A DNA stretch of 64,000 nucleotides from Vitreoscilla sp. (GCA_018780145.1 JADMKA010000011.1:1-64000), one strand, 5' to 3'. Positions 1 through 8,603 are shown, numbered from the stretch's first letter. Translations and numbers: made by a program. The notes: generated by a model from the letters alone, not told the origin.

Positions 1-2207
1 TCTACACCGACCTGGCCAAGTGGGCCAAGGCGCGCGGCCACACCCACCTGCGGGTCGACGGCGAGTTCTTGCCCGTCGACCCCTGGCCGCGGCTGGACCG
101 CTTCAAGGAGCACACGCTGGAGCTGCCGGTGGGCGACCTGGTCGTCAGCGCCGCCAACGAGGCCGAGCTGCGCATGCTGCTGGCCCAGGCGCTGGACCTG
201 GGCAAGGGCGTGATGCACCTGCTGCACCCGCTGGACGGCCTGGCCGGCACCATGGCGGCCGGCGGCAGCACCGCGCGCATCGGCGCGGTGACGGTGTTCT
301 CCACCAAGCGCGCCTGCCCGACCTGCGGCACCAGCTACCCCGAGCTGGACCCGCGCATGTTCAGCTACAACAGCAAGCATGGCTGGTGTACCACCTGCGT
401 GGGCACGGGGCTGGCGCTGACCCGGGAGCAGCGCAAGGCCTTCGACGACTCCAAGCGCGACGACGACCGCAAGGAACAGGGCCGGGAGCAGAGCTTCCCG
501 AGCGAGGAGCCGGATGTCGAAGGGGTGGCCGGCGAGCCCTGCCCGGATTGTTCCGGCGCCCGCCTGAACGGCGCTTCCCGAGCGGTGACCTTCGCCGAGC
601 GCGCCATCCAGGAGGTGGCCGCCTGGTCGGTGCACGACACCCGCGGCTGGATCGAGGGCCTGAAGCTCGAAGGCCGCGAGGCCGGCATCGCCCGAGACGT
701 GGTCACCGAGATCCGCAACCGGCTGGAGTTCCTCGAGGAGGTGGGCCTGGGCTACCTGACGCTGGACCGCGCGGCCCCCACCTTGTCCGGCGGCGAGGCC
801 CAGCGAATCCGGCTGGCGGCGCAACTGGGCAGCAACCTGCAGGGCGTGTGCTACGTGCTGGACGAGCCGACCATCGGCCTGCACCCGCGCGACAACGGCA
901 TCCTGCTGAAGGCCCTGCACAACCTCAGCGAGAAGGGCAACACGCTGGTGGTGGTGGAGCACGACGAGGACACCATCCGGCGCGCCGACCACATCATCGA
1001 CATCGGTCCCGGCGCCGGCAAGCGCGGCGGCCGGCTGGTGGCCGAGGGCTCGGCGGCGGACCTGTCGGCGCAGCCCGATTCGCTCACCGGCCGCTTCCTG
1101 GCCCACCCGCTGAAACACCCGCTGCACCCGCGCCGCGCGGTGAGCACCAGCACGCCGGCGATGGAGCTGCGTGGCGCCCACCTGCACAACCTGCAGGCGG
1201 TGGACGTGACCATCCCGCTGCAGCGGCTGGTGGCCGTCACCGGGGTCAGCGGCTCCGGCAAGAGCACGCTGGCGCGCGACGTGCTGCTGGCCAACGTGGC
1301 GGCGCTGGTCGCCGCCAAGGGCCGCAAGCCGGACGAAGCCGCAGCCAGCGCCGTGATGCTGGCCGGTTGCACGGCGCTCAGCGGATGGGGCACGGTGGAC
1401 CGGGTGCTGGAGGTGGACCAGACGCCGATCGGCAAGACCCCGCGTTCGTGCCCGGCCACCTACATCGGCTTCTGGGACCCGATCCGCCGGCTCTTCACCG
1501 AAACCCTGGAGGCCAAGGCCCGCGGCTACGCAGCGGCGCGCTTCTCCTTCAACACCGGCCAGGGCCGCTGCCCGGGCTGCGAGGGGCAGGGCATGCGCAC
1601 CATCGAGATGAGCTTCCTGCCGGACGTGAAGGTGCCCTGCGACCAGTGCCACGGCCAGCGCTTCAACCCCGAGACCCTGGCGGTGAGCTGGCGCGGCAAG
1701 AGCATCGGGGATGTGCTGCGCATGGAGGTCGACGAGGCGGTGGATTTCTTCGCCAGCATGCCGGGCATCGCGCACCCATTGCAGCTTCTCAAGGACGTGG
1801 GCCTGGGCTACCTGACGCTGGGCCAGCCGTCGCCCACGCTGTCTGGCGGCGAGGCCCAGCGCATCAAGCTCGTCACCGAGCTGAGCAAGGTGCGCGACGA
1901 CGTCACCCGCCGCGGCCAGAAGCCGCCCCACACGCTCTACGTGCTGGACGAGCCCACCGTGGGCCTGCACATGGCCGACGTGGAGAAGCTGATCCACGTG
2001 CTGCACCGCCTGGTCGACGGCGGTCACAGCGTGGTCGTGATCGAACACGACCTGGACGTGATCGCCGAGGCCGACTGGGTCATCGACCTGGGCCCGGAGG
2101 GCGGTGGCGCCGGTGGGCGCGTGGTATGTGCCAATGCTCCGGAAGGCGTGGTGCGTGCCGGCACCCACACCGGGGTGGCGTTGGCGCCGGTGCTGGCCCG
2201 GGCCTGA
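1..2207 (+). CDS. uvrA: UvrA-type excinuclease ABC subunit A, 5' end outside window
   Basis: The frame is open from base 3, so only the C-terminal 734 residues are seen. In order they show a first zinc module (CPTCG...CTTC, bases 313-400), CPDCSG near 540, an ABC signature LSGGEAQR and Walker B with YVLDEPTIGLHPRD (785-890), the second-domain Walker A GVSGSGKST (about 1242-1268), a second zinc module (CPGCEGQG...CDQCHGQR, 1568-1662), and a second LSGGEAQR with YVLDEPTVGLH (1840-1970). This is the UvrA architecture: a DNA damage sensor that loads UvrB in nucleotide excision repair. About 35 residues separate the second Walker A from the VDQTPIGKTPRS motif. Whether this is the housekeeping UvrA or a paralogue cannot be decided without the 5' part. 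Confidence 0.9.
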   Translation, partial: YTDLAKWAKARGHTHLRVDGEFLPVDPWPRLDRFKEHTLELPVGDLVVSAANEAELRMLLAQALDLGKGVMHLLHPLDGLAGTMAAGGSTARIGAVTVFSTKRACPTCGTSYPELDPRMFSYNSKHGWCTTCVGTGLALTREQRKAFDDSKRDDDRKEQGREQSFPSEEPDVEGVAGEPCPDCSGARLNGASRAVTFAERAIQEVAAWSVHDTRGWIEGLKLEGREAGIARDVVTEIRNRLEFLEEVGLGYLTLDRAAPTLSGGEAQRIRLAAQLGSNLQGVCYVLDEPTIGLHPRDNGILLKALHNLSEKGNTLVVVEHDEDTIRRADHIIDIGPGAGKRGGRLVAEGSAADLSAQPDSLTGRFLAHPLKHPLHPRRAVSTSTPAMELRGAHLHNLQAVDVTIPLQRLVAVTGVSGSGKSTLARDVLLANVAALVAAKGRKPDEAAASAVMLAGCTALSGWGTVDRVLEVDQTPIGKTPRSCPATYIGFWDPIRRLFTETLEAKARGYAAARFSFNTGQGRCPGCEGQGMRTIEMSFLPDVKVPCDQCHGQRFNPETLAVSWRGKSIGDVLRMEVDEAVDFFASMPGIAHPLQLLKDVGLGYLTLGQPSPTLSGGEAQRIKLVTELSKVRDDVTRRGQKPPHTLYVLDEPTVGLHMADVEKLIHVLHRLVDGGHSVVVIEHDLDVIAEADWVIDLGPEGGGAGGRVVCANAPEGVVRAGTHTGVALAPVLARA

Positions 2208-2217
2208 TCCGGCGCGG

Positions 2218-3114
2218 CTACGGGGGCGCCAGCACGCGGCCGGCCGCGGCCACCACCGCCCGGCTCAATCCGTCGAGCAGGGCCGAAGCCGCACGTGCGT
2301 GCTGCCAGTACAGCGGCACGTCCAGCGGGGTGTCGGGCACCAGCTCGACGAGCGAGCCGTCTGCGAGGTGGGAAGCGATCAGCACCTGCGGTTGCAGGCC
2401 CCAGCCCATGCCGGCCACCGCAGCGGTGACGAAGGCCTGGGACGAGGGCAAGGTGTGCCGGGGCAGATCCACATGCCGGTGGCACCGGCGCCGCACCCAG
2501 CGGGCCTGCAGGTCGTCCTTGGTGTTGAAGACCAGGCTGGGTGCCTGCGCCAGGCTGCCCGCGCCGACGCCGCCGGCAAAATGGCGCGCCACGAAGGCCG
2601 GGCTGGCCGCCGCGAGGTAGCGCATGGCGCCCAACGGCCGGCTGTTGCAGCCCGTGGCCGGATGGGCGTGGCCCGTCACGGCGGCCAGCACCGTGCCACT
2701 GCGCAACCATCCGGCGGTGTGGTCCTGGTCGTCCACCGCCACCTCCACCAGCACCGGGGCGTCGGCCGCGAAGGCCGCCAGGGCCGGGGCGAACCAGGTG
2801 GCCAGGCTGTCGGCGTTCACCGCGATCGGCAGCGCCACCCGGGCGATGCCCTCCGGGGCCAGCGCCGGCAGCGCACCTTGCAGCTCCTGCTCCAGCAGGC
2901 GCACGCGGTCCACGTGCTGGCACAGGCGCCGGCCGGTGTCGGTGGGCCGGCACGGCTGATCGCGCACCACCAGCGCGCAACCCACGCGCTCTTCCAGCAG
3001 CCGGATGCGCTGCGACACCGCAGAAGGCGTCACATGAAGCGCGAGGGCCGCGCGCTCGAAGCTGCCCTCTCGGATGACGGCCGCCAGGGCGGCCAGCGCC
3101 GGATAGTCCAGCAT
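2218..3114 (-). CDS. argP: LysR-family regulator, ArgP/IciA type
   Basis: 298 residues with an N-terminal winged helix-turn-helix (1-60, including HVTPSAVSQRIRLLEERVG) and a LysR effector domain. Sequence and layout match ArgP/LysG, which senses basic amino acids (arginine/lysine) and activates the adjacent exporter. The divergent LysE/ArgO-type exporter starts 76 bases away, the standard arrangement for this pair. The gene ends 10 bases from the UvrA stop, tail to tail. The effector is inferred from the family. Confidence 0.87.
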   Translation of the reverse strand: MLDYPALAALAAVIREGSFERAALALHVTPSAVSQRIRLLEERVGCALVVRDQPCRPTDTGRRLCQHVDRVRLLEQELQGALPALAPEGIARVALPIAVNADSLATWFAPALAAFAADAPVLVEVAVDDQDHTAGWLRSGTVLAAVTGHAHPATGCNSRPLGAMRYLAAASPAFVARHFAGGVGAGSLAQAPSLVFNTKDDLQARWVRRRCHRHVDLPRHTLPSSQAFVTAAVAGMGWGLQPQVLIASHLADGSLVELVPDTPLDVPLYWQHARAASALLDGLSRAVVAAAGRVLAPP

Positions 3115-3190
3115 GGGTTCAGTTTCTCTACATCACCTTTAGTGAAGTTAGTTTGTCTTCATCGTTGGCGGATGGCAAGCTCGCTTCATC
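3115..3190. promoter_or_regulatory. argP / exporter divergent promoter with a TGAAG-N9-CTTCA dyad
   Basis: This 76-base spacer is noticeably AT-rich. TGAAG (3143-3147) and CTTCA (3157-3161) form an inverted repeat with a nine-base spacer, and T-N11-A, the LysR-family minimal motif, fits the neighbourhood. Binding by the ArgP-type protein is inferred from position only. Confidence 0.4.
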
Positions 3191-3838
3191 ATGACGCTGA
3201 CCTCCATCGTTTCGCTCGCCTTCCCGGCGTTCGCCCAGGGCCTGGCGCTGAGCCTCGGGCTCATCGTGGCCATCGGTGCACAGAACGCATTCGTGCTGCG
3301 CCAGGGCCTGCGCCGCGAGCATGTGGGCAGCGTGGTGCTGTTCTGCGCGGCGGCGGACGCTGTCCTCATGGCCGCCGGTGTCCTGGGCATGGCCCAGGCC
3401 CTGGGGCAGAGCCCGGCGTTGGCGCGGGCCCTGGCGTTGGCCGGTGCCGCCTTCCTGGCGGCGTACGGATGGCAGGCCCTGCGCCGCGCGCGGCAGCCAA
3501 ATCGCCTGACGGCGGCCCAGGGTGGCGGGGGGCTGCGGCGGGGCGCAGCGCTGGCGCAGGCGGCCGCCTTCACGCTGCTCAACCCCCATGTCTACCTGGA
3601 CACGGTGCTGCTGGTGGGCAGCATCGGCGCACAGCAACCGGAGGCGCTGCGCGGCTGGTTCGTCGCCGGGGCCGGCAGCGCCAGCCTGCTCTGGTTCGCG
3701 CTGCTCGGCTTTGGTGCCCGGTGGCTGGCACCGTGGTTCGCCCGGCCCAAGGCCTGGCAGGTGCTGGACAGCCTGATCGGTGGGACCATGCTCCTGCTGT
3801 CGGCGCTGCTGGTGCGCCATGCCCTCACCGGACTCTGA
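3191..3838 (+). CDS. LysE/ArgO-family amino-acid exporter
   Basis: 215 residues, about six hydrophobic segments, with the family's N-terminal GLIVAIGAQNAFVLRQGLR and a central TLLNPHVYLDTVLLVG. LysE/ArgO proteins export basic amino acids across the inner membrane and prevent their toxic accumulation. Divergence from the ArgP-type gene supports arginine or lysine as substrate. The ATG has only a weak ribosome-binding site. The next gene follows after 10 bases and may be cotranscribed. Confidence 0.88.
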   Translation: MTLTSIVSLAFPAFAQGLALSLGLIVAIGAQNAFVLRQGLRREHVGSVVLFCAAADAVLMAAGVLGMAQALGQSPALARALALAGAAFLAAYGWQALRRARQPNRLTAAQGGGGLRRGAALAQAAAFTLLNPHVYLDTVLLVGSIGAQQPEALRGWFVAGAGSASLLWFALLGFGARWLAPWFARPKAWQVLDSLIGGTMLLLSALLVRHALTGL

Positions 3839-3848
3839 CGAGGCTCCC

Positions 3849-4505
3849 ATGTACGTCAACCCGCTGCACCAACTCACCGACCATGACGCCATCTGTTCGC
3901 TCATCGCGCGGCACCCGCTGGGCGCCTGGGTGTGCCAGGGCCGCGCAGGCCTCGTGGCGAACCATGTGCCCTTCTTCCTGGATCGCGGCCGCGGACCGTT
4001 CGGCACCTTGGTCGGCCATGTCTCGCGCGCCAACACCGTCTGGCAGGAACTTGGCGCGGGCACGCCTTCGGTGGTGATGTTTCAAGGGCCCCAGGCCTAC
4101 ATCTCACCGGGCTGGTATCCGAGCAAGGCCGAACACGGCCAGGTCGTTCCCACCTGGAACTACGTGGTGGCCCATGCGCACGGCGTGGCGCGGGCGGTCC
4201 ACGACCGCGATGGGCTGCTCGGCATGCTGAACCGGCTCACGGACCATCAAGAGGCCCGCCGCGCGGCGCCGTGGCGCGTCGGCGACGCGCCAGCCCCGTT
4301 CATCAACAAGTTTCTGCGCGCGATCGTCGGCATCGAGATCCCCATCGACCGGCTCGAAGGCAAGCTCAAGGCCAGCCAGGACGAAGCCCTGCAGGACCGG
4401 CACGGCACGGTGCGCGGGCTACAGCAGGAGACTTCCGACGCCGCCGCGGCGATGGCTGATCTCGTCAGGAAGGCCATCGAGGCCGATCCTGCTGACAGCC
4501 AGTGA
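3849..4505 (+). CDS. PaiB-like FMN-binding protein
   Basis: 218 residues. MYVNPLHQLTD at the start, VWQELG with VMFQGPQAYISPGWYPSK in the middle, and VPTWNYVVAHAHG are hallmarks of the PaiB/FMN-binding negative transcriptional regulator family (a flavin-reductase-like split barrel). The Bacillus founder is described as a regulator of protease and sporulation genes; elsewhere the role is unclear. The ATG was chosen because the family N terminus begins there; longer in-frame starts would add unrelated residues overlapping the exporter. Confidence 0.85.
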   Translation: MYVNPLHQLTDHDAICSLIARHPLGAWVCQGRAGLVANHVPFFLDRGRGPFGTLVGHVSRANTVWQELGAGTPSVVMFQGPQAYISPGWYPSKAEHGQVVPTWNYVVAHAHGVARAVHDRDGLLGMLNRLTDHQEARRAAPWRVGDAPAPFINKFLRAIVGIEIPIDRLEGKLKASQDEALQDRHGTVRGLQQETSDAAAAMADLVRKAIEADPADSQ

Positions 4506-4544
4506 ACCGTTTGGCGCGGCAGTAGGTGCATCTGCCTAGAATGG

Positions 4545-4616
4545 TGCAGTGCAGCAAATTCCGCTTGCAATGCTCCGGGCGAGGAGTAGACTGAGGTCAT
4601 GTTGCAGTGCAGCAAA
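4545..4616 (+). promoter_or_regulatory. Phasin promoter with two identical PhaR-like boxes
   Basis: TGCAGTGCAGCAAA occurs twice, at 4545-4558 and 4603-4616, 58 bases apart. Between them a weak sigma-70 promoter can be drawn: TTGCAA (4565-4570) and TAGACT (4587-4592), spacer 16. PhaR-type repressors of polyhydroxyalkanoate synthesis bind TGC-rich sites at phasin promoters, one upstream and one near the transcription start, which is the arrangement here. The phaR gene is not in the window. Confidence 0.6.
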
Positions 4617-4654
4617 GACTTTCGGTCCCCTACTCAATCACCCAGGAGCTCACC

Positions 4655-5191
4655 ATGCTGAATACCGCCGATTTCACCGCCACCCAACAAGCCAACCTCG
4701 ACGTCCTGCTGGGCCTGAGCGCCAAGGCCTTCGAAGGCGTGGAGCAGATCACCGCGCTGAACCTGCAAGCCGCCAAGGCCAGCCTGGGCGATGCCGCCGA
4801 AGCCAGCCACGCCGTGCTGGCCGCCAAGGACCCGCAGTCCCTGCTGGCCCTGCAGACCAGCCTGATGCAAGGCGCCGCCGAGAAGTCGGCCGCCTACGGC
4901 AAGCAGGTCTACGCCATCGCCACCGCCGGCAAGGCCGATTTCGAGAAGTTCGCCGCCGAGCAAGTCGCTGGCCTGCAATCCTCGTTCATGGCCGCCGTCG
5001 ACGCTGCCAGCAAGAACGCCCCGGAAGGTTCCGGCAGCGGCGTGGCCCTGTTCAAGTCGGCCATCGCCACCGCCAACAACGCGTTCGACAGCCTGCAGAA
5101 GGCCACGCGCCAGGCCACCGACGCCGCCGAAGCCAACTTCACAGCCGTGTCCACCTCGGTCACCAAGGCTGCGAAGGCCAAGCGCGGCTGA
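4655..5191 (+). CDS. phaP: Phasin (PHA granule-associated protein)
   Basis: 178 residues, almost entirely helical and amphipathic, alanine-rich, without cysteine, ending in the basic tail AKAKRG. FAAEQVAGLQSSF and the N-terminal FTATQQANLDVLLGL fit phasin family 1. Phasins coat polyhydroxybutyrate granules and control their number and size. The start is set by an AGGAG at 4644-4648. Two TGC boxes upstream suggest PhaR control. An intracellular PHB depolymerase lies at 11.5-12.7 kb, consistent with a PHB-storing cell. Confidence 0.9.
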   Translation: MLNTADFTATQQANLDVLLGLSAKAFEGVEQITALNLQAAKASLGDAAEASHAVLAAKDPQSLLALQTSLMQGAAEKSAAYGKQVYAIATAGKADFEKFAAEQVAGLQSSFMAAVDAASKNAPEGSGSGVALFKSAIATANNAFDSLQKATRQATDAAEANFTAVSTSVTKAAKAKRG

Positions 5192-5204
5192 TCGGGAGTT
5201 CGAC

Positions 5205-5858
5205 GTGCGCGATGAGCCCACGTCGGCCCCCGCCCTGCTCCAGCGGCCGTTGAACGACGGCTGGCTGGGCACCCGGGACCTGCCCGCCTACCGGGCCGGC
5301 CCGGTCGTGGCCCGTTTGCTCGGGCCTTCGGCCAGCAGCGCCGCACCCTGGCGTGTGGATCTGCTGCTGCTCGCGCCCGGCGGTCAATCGCAGGGCATCC
5401 AGTCCTTGCCCTGCCGCGCCTTGCCGCGCCACCCCTCGCACGACGAGCGCTCGCGCTTCGTTCGCATGGTGGCCGAGTTGGCCCGCCACGCTGCAGGCCA
5501 CGACCACAGCCTGTTGGCCGTCGGCCCGGCGCTGGGCGTGCTCTGCGAACACGGGGTGGGCAGCGACAGCCTGGTCCGCGCCGCGCAACTGCTCGACGAG
5601 GTCTCCAGCGAAGCCGCGGTGGTCTCCAGCCTGTGCGCGGTGCTGGATCGCCTGTTGGGTGATGAAGAGGCGCGCCGCGTGGCCGCCGAGCTGCTGGCCA
5701 CGCTGCACGGTGCAGACGGCGCTTCGACGCCGGCCGAGGAACTGCCGGCACTGGTCACCCAGGTGGTCCGGCGTGTCGGCAAGGCGCATGCGCGCCGCCG
5801 CCTTGGCGAGGCCGCCTTTGTCGAGCTGGTGCCGCAACCCGAATTGTTCGACGTCTGA
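5205..5858 (+). CDS. Unrecognised protein downstream of the phasin
   Basis: 217 residues from a GTG preceded by GGGAG; it begins 13 bases after the phasin stop and may be cotranscribed. No signal peptide or membrane segment is seen. The middle (about 80-160) is helical and rich in Ala, Glu and Arg. I do not recognise the family. Position suggests a link with PHA granules or carbon storage, but nothing in the sequence shows one. Confidence 0.7.
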   Translation: MRDEPTSAPALLQRPLNDGWLGTRDLPAYRAGPVVARLLGPSASSAAPWRVDLLLLAPGGQSQGIQSLPCRALPRHPSHDERSRFVRMVAELARHAAGHDHSLLAVGPALGVLCEHGVGSDSLVRAAQLLDEVSSEAAVVSSLCAVLDRLLGDEEARRVAAELLATLHGADGASTPAEELPALVTQVVRRVGKAHARRRLGEAAFVELVPQPELFDV

Positions 5859-5876
5859 CCCCAGGTCGCCCGGCGC

Positions 5877-6347
5877 TCAGCCGATGCGCCAGAAATCCAG
5901 CAGCACCCGCTGCTGTTCGCGCTGGCCCGTCGCCAGCGCCATCACCTTGTTCAGGTGCAGCCACGCCGGGTGGCCGGTGGTGAAGCGCACCAGGGTGCGA
6001 AAGAAATACTCCGCGGGCGACACCGCCTCGCCGCGTGCCAGCCGCGCCATCACCTCGGCCGGGCCGTGGCGCATGCCCTCGCTCTGCACCTCGATCAACG
6101 CGCCGTCGGCGGTTCGGATCACGTAGTGCGCGGCGATGTCGGTCACGCCGTCGGCCCGCTGCACCTGCCAGTCGACCCCGCCTTCCACCAGCTCGCCGTT
6201 CAGCTCCGGCCCGGCGGCGCTGCCGCCACCGAGCGGCACGTAGCGCCGCTCGCCGTGCTTGGCCGGGCCGCCCAGCGACACCACTGGGCCCACCTGGCAG
6301 GTCACACGGGTCATGAAGCTCAAGGCGGGTGGGGTGGGCGCGGACAT
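5877..6347 (-). CDS. DUF3237 domain protein
   Basis: 156 residues. The pattern Y-V-P-L-GG (36-41), GGVDWQV (57-63), AHYVIRTADGALIEVQSEGMRHG and the C-terminal YFFRTLVRFTTGHPAWLHLNKVMALATG is that of DUF3237, a small beta-barrel-like family of unknown function often near degradative enzymes. The start at 6347 has GGAG eight bases upstream. It ends 18 bases from the preceding gene, tail to tail. Confidence 0.85.
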   Translation of the reverse strand: MSAPTPPALSFMTRVTCQVGPVVSLGGPAKHGERRYVPLGGGSAAGPELNGELVEGGVDWQVQRADGVTDIAAHYVIRTADGALIEVQSEGMRHGPAEVMARLARGEAVSPAEYFFRTLVRFTTGHPAWLHLNKVMALATGQREQQRVLLDFWRIG

Positions 6348-6493
6348 GGCAAAGGCTCCAGCAGGGTCAGGTGTCCCATCATGCCGTCATGCCCGGAGCT
6401 GGGCGTCATCCCTGCGGATGACCGTGCTGGCCCTGGTGAAAGGCCGCCGCGCGCGCCGCCTTCGACCTGCTGGTCGAGGCCGGTGAGCCTTTT

Positions 6494-6507
6494 CGAGGCG
6501 AGCCTCG
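6494..6507. repeat. Short perfect inverted repeat upstream of 6551
   Basis: CGAGGC-GA-GCCTCG, a six-base stem with a two-base loop, 43 bases before the start at 6551. There is no T run, so it is not a clear terminator; it could be a leader hairpin or a chance GC-rich dyad. Nothing else is recognised in the 203-base spacer 6348-6550. Confidence 0.35.
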
Positions 6508-6550
6508 GCGTAGAGGATGAGAAGCCCACTTCGCCCGGAAGGATCCCGCC

Positions 6551-7354
6551 ATGCACGCCTTGCCTCGACTTGCTGCCGCGCTGCTCGCCGCCAGCCTCGC
6601 CACCCCGCTGTTCGCCCAGGCGCCCGCCTGGGAGGCACCCAAGGGGGGCTACGACACGCCGGCCACCTTCGCCACCCGCATCGAGGACGCCGGCACCGTC
6701 TACAGCCGCACGCTGGGCGAGGCGCGCAAGAACGTCTATGGCCGCCAGGTGACGCTGAAGGTGGCCGGCCTGGCCGAGCTGCAGCGGCTCACGGCGCTGA
6801 AAGGCAGCATCGACCAGGGTGCAGCCAAGGAGGAGGAGCGGCAGGCCAAGTCCGCCGACGGGCAGGGTGGGCAACTGGGCTCGCTGCTGAGCAAGCTGAA
6901 TCCGCTGATGTCGAAGGAGGTCGACCGACAGAAGGAGGAGGCCAAGGACGAGCTGACCGTGTCCTTGCTGGAAGCCGGCTCGCCCCAGGATCAACCGGGC
7001 ACCGCGGTGGCCGACCTGATCAACCCGCCGAATCAGGTCACCGGCTCGTTCCTCGGCGCGAAGATCAACGACAAGGTGAAGGTGCTCGTCACCTCGACCG
7101 AGTTCAAACCCAAGGTGCTGATCGTGCGCTACCTGCCCAAGGGCTCGTTCACGCCACTGCAGGCCGATGCCCGGCCCAGCTTCAGCGTGGTGGCGTCGTC
7201 GGACGCCGATGGCGACACCGGAGACCGCGCACTGGCCACCTTCAGCCGCTCCACCAAATCGGCCGACGGTGGGCGCGACATCGCCATCATCGTCACCAGC
7301 GACGACGGCCGAGCGGCGAGCGGGCAGTATCAGATCAAGTACTACCAGGAGTAG
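6551..7354 (+). CDS. Exported protein of unknown function
   Basis: 267 residues with a signal peptide (MHALPRLAAALLAASLATPLFAQA, cleavage near 23). A charged helical region (about 90-140) is followed by a beta-rich C-terminal half ending in SGQYQIKYYQE. I do not recognise the family. The next gene starts three bases after the stop and is also exported, so the two probably form an operon and act together in the periplasm or outside the cell. Confidence 0.75.
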   Translation: MHALPRLAAALLAASLATPLFAQAPAWEAPKGGYDTPATFATRIEDAGTVYSRTLGEARKNVYGRQVTLKVAGLAELQRLTALKGSIDQGAAKEEERQAKSADGQGGQLGSLLSKLNPLMSKEVDRQKEEAKDELTVSLLEAGSPQDQPGTAVADLINPPNQVTGSFLGAKINDKVKVLVTSTEFKPKVLIVRYLPKGSFTPLQADARPSFSVVASSDADGDTGDRALATFSRSTKSADGGRDIAIIVTSDDGRAASGQYQIKYYQE

Positions 7355-7357
7355 GCC

Positions 7358-7930
7358 ATGGACCGCCTGCGTCGCCGGCTGATCCTCGGGTGTGCCGTCG
7401 GGTGGGTCGGGCCCGCCTGCGCCGCGGACGCGAAGGAGTTGCCACTGGACTCCGGCTCCAGCGGCGTGCTGGAGCCGAACCGCAGTTCGCGCCTGGTGGT
7501 TCAGACCCACCTGACCGGCATCAGGACCACCGTCTGGGTCAACCGCGATGGCCGCGTCAATGCCGACCTGGGCTCGCTGACGCAGAACCTCTACGAGAAC
7601 AGTTACGGCTGGAAGACCACCGCGTTGAAGTCGACCGACCTCTGGGAGATCAGTACCGAGGACCTGGAGGAGCCAACGCTGGCGGTGCTGCGGGTGCGCG
7701 GCCGCAATTTCCTGCCGGACGTGGCGCTGTTCATCGGCGTGCGCTCGGTGCGCGATCTGGATCCGGCACGCGGCGTCCGCGTGCCGCCGTCCGACGGCGC
7801 CGCCACCGAGTGCCTGGGCCTGTTCGTGCTGGACCCGAAGAAGCGGCATGTCGTGACCGTGCAATCGCAGGTCGAGGACGACGCGGCCTACCGCGTGTCG
7901 CTGGTCCGCGCGAGCCGCTTCCGCAGGTGA
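7358..7930 (+). CDS. Exported protein of unknown function, paired with 6551 gene
   Basis: 190 residues. The N terminus is basic then hydrophobic (MDRLRRRLILG...ACAA), a probable signal peptide. The remainder looks beta-rich. The last third (VVTVQSQVEDDAAYRVSLVR) resembles the end of the upstream partner, so both may carry related beta-sandwich domains. It starts three bases after that partner. No known family is evident. Confidence 0.7.
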   Translation: MDRLRRRLILGCAVGWVGPACAADAKELPLDSGSSGVLEPNRSSRLVVQTHLTGIRTTVWVNRDGRVNADLGSLTQNLYENSYGWKTTALKSTDLWEISTEDLEEPTLAVLRVRGRNFLPDVALFIGVRSVRDLDPARGVRVPPSDGAATECLGLFVLDPKKRHVVTVQSQVEDDAAYRVSLVRASRFRR

Positions 7931-8057
7931 GATTGGGGCACCCGGTGCCGCGGGTACGCGCCACCACCCGCCGAGCGGGTCACGCGGCCGCTTGGGGCGG
8001 CCCGGCGCTGGCCGCGTGTCGTGGGCACCCGGTGCCGGGAACTGGCACCATGGCGCT
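7931..8057 (+). repeat. Spacer with two copies of a GGGCACCCGGTGCCG palindrome
   Basis: GGGCACCCGGTGCCG occurs at 7936-7950 and 8023-8037. A third, longer relative (GGGCACCCGGGTGCCGG) lies at 10118-10134 after another gene. The second copy can pair with a further GGCACC at 8044-8049, giving alternative hairpins just before the cupin start at 8058. It looks like a small dispersed palindromic repeat family; a terminator role is possible but there is no T run. Confidence 0.5.
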
Positions 8058-8561
8058 ATGAACGACATCGCCGCCACGCTGGCCTCACGCCTGATCCGCA
8101 ACCTGCACGAGGTGCCACGGGAGCACCAGGTGCGCGAGCCGCTGTACGACAGCATGACGGCCCGGCTGGCCAGCGGCACCGCCGCCCGCGGGCTGGGCGC
8201 GTCGATCGACACCGTGCCGCCCGGCAAGCGCTCCTGCCCTTATCACTTCCACCACGCGCAAGAAGAGATGTTCGTGGTGCTCTCCGGTTCCGGCACCCTG
8301 CGGGTGGCTGGCGAGATGCTGCCGCTGCGCACCGGCGACGTGGTCTTCATCCCGCCCGGGCCGGAGTACCCGCACCAGCTCATTAACAGCTCCGACGCGC
8401 CGCTGACCTACCTGTCGGTCAGCACCACAGCGACACCGGAGGTCGTCGAGTACCCCGATTCCGGCAAGTACCTGGCGATGGCCGGCCCCGCAGGCGCCGC
8501 GGGCTTCGACGCCATCCAGCGCACCGCTTCCAACCTGGACTACTGGGACGGAGAACCCTGA
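8058..8561 (+). CDS. Cupin-domain protein
   Basis: 167 residues with one cupin core: CPYHFHHAQEEMFVVLSGSG supplies the His-His-Glu metal ligands and PGPEYPHQLIN the second motif with the last His. Cupins of this size are metal-dependent enzymes or sugar/hydroxy-acid binding proteins; the substrate is not deducible. The start is the ATG of ATGAACGAC; another ATG eight bases earlier is out of frame. Palindromic repeats sit immediately upstream. Confidence 0.85.
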   Translation: MNDIAATLASRLIRNLHEVPREHQVREPLYDSMTARLASGTAARGLGASIDTVPPGKRSCPYHFHHAQEEMFVVLSGSGTLRVAGEMLPLRTGDVVFIPPGPEYPHQLINSSDAPLTYLSVSTTATPEVVEYPDSGKYLAMAGPAGAAGFDAIQRTASNLDYWDGEP

Positions 8562-8603
8562 ATGCGGCACACTGGGGCGGTCTCAACGGACCGGAGTGCC
8601 ACC

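Noticed and set aside
4522-4539. GTAGG and CCTAG near the phasin as another GTAGG-N6-CCTAC site
   Set aside because: The spacer is eight bases and the right half is CCTAG, so it does not fit the four-site pattern.
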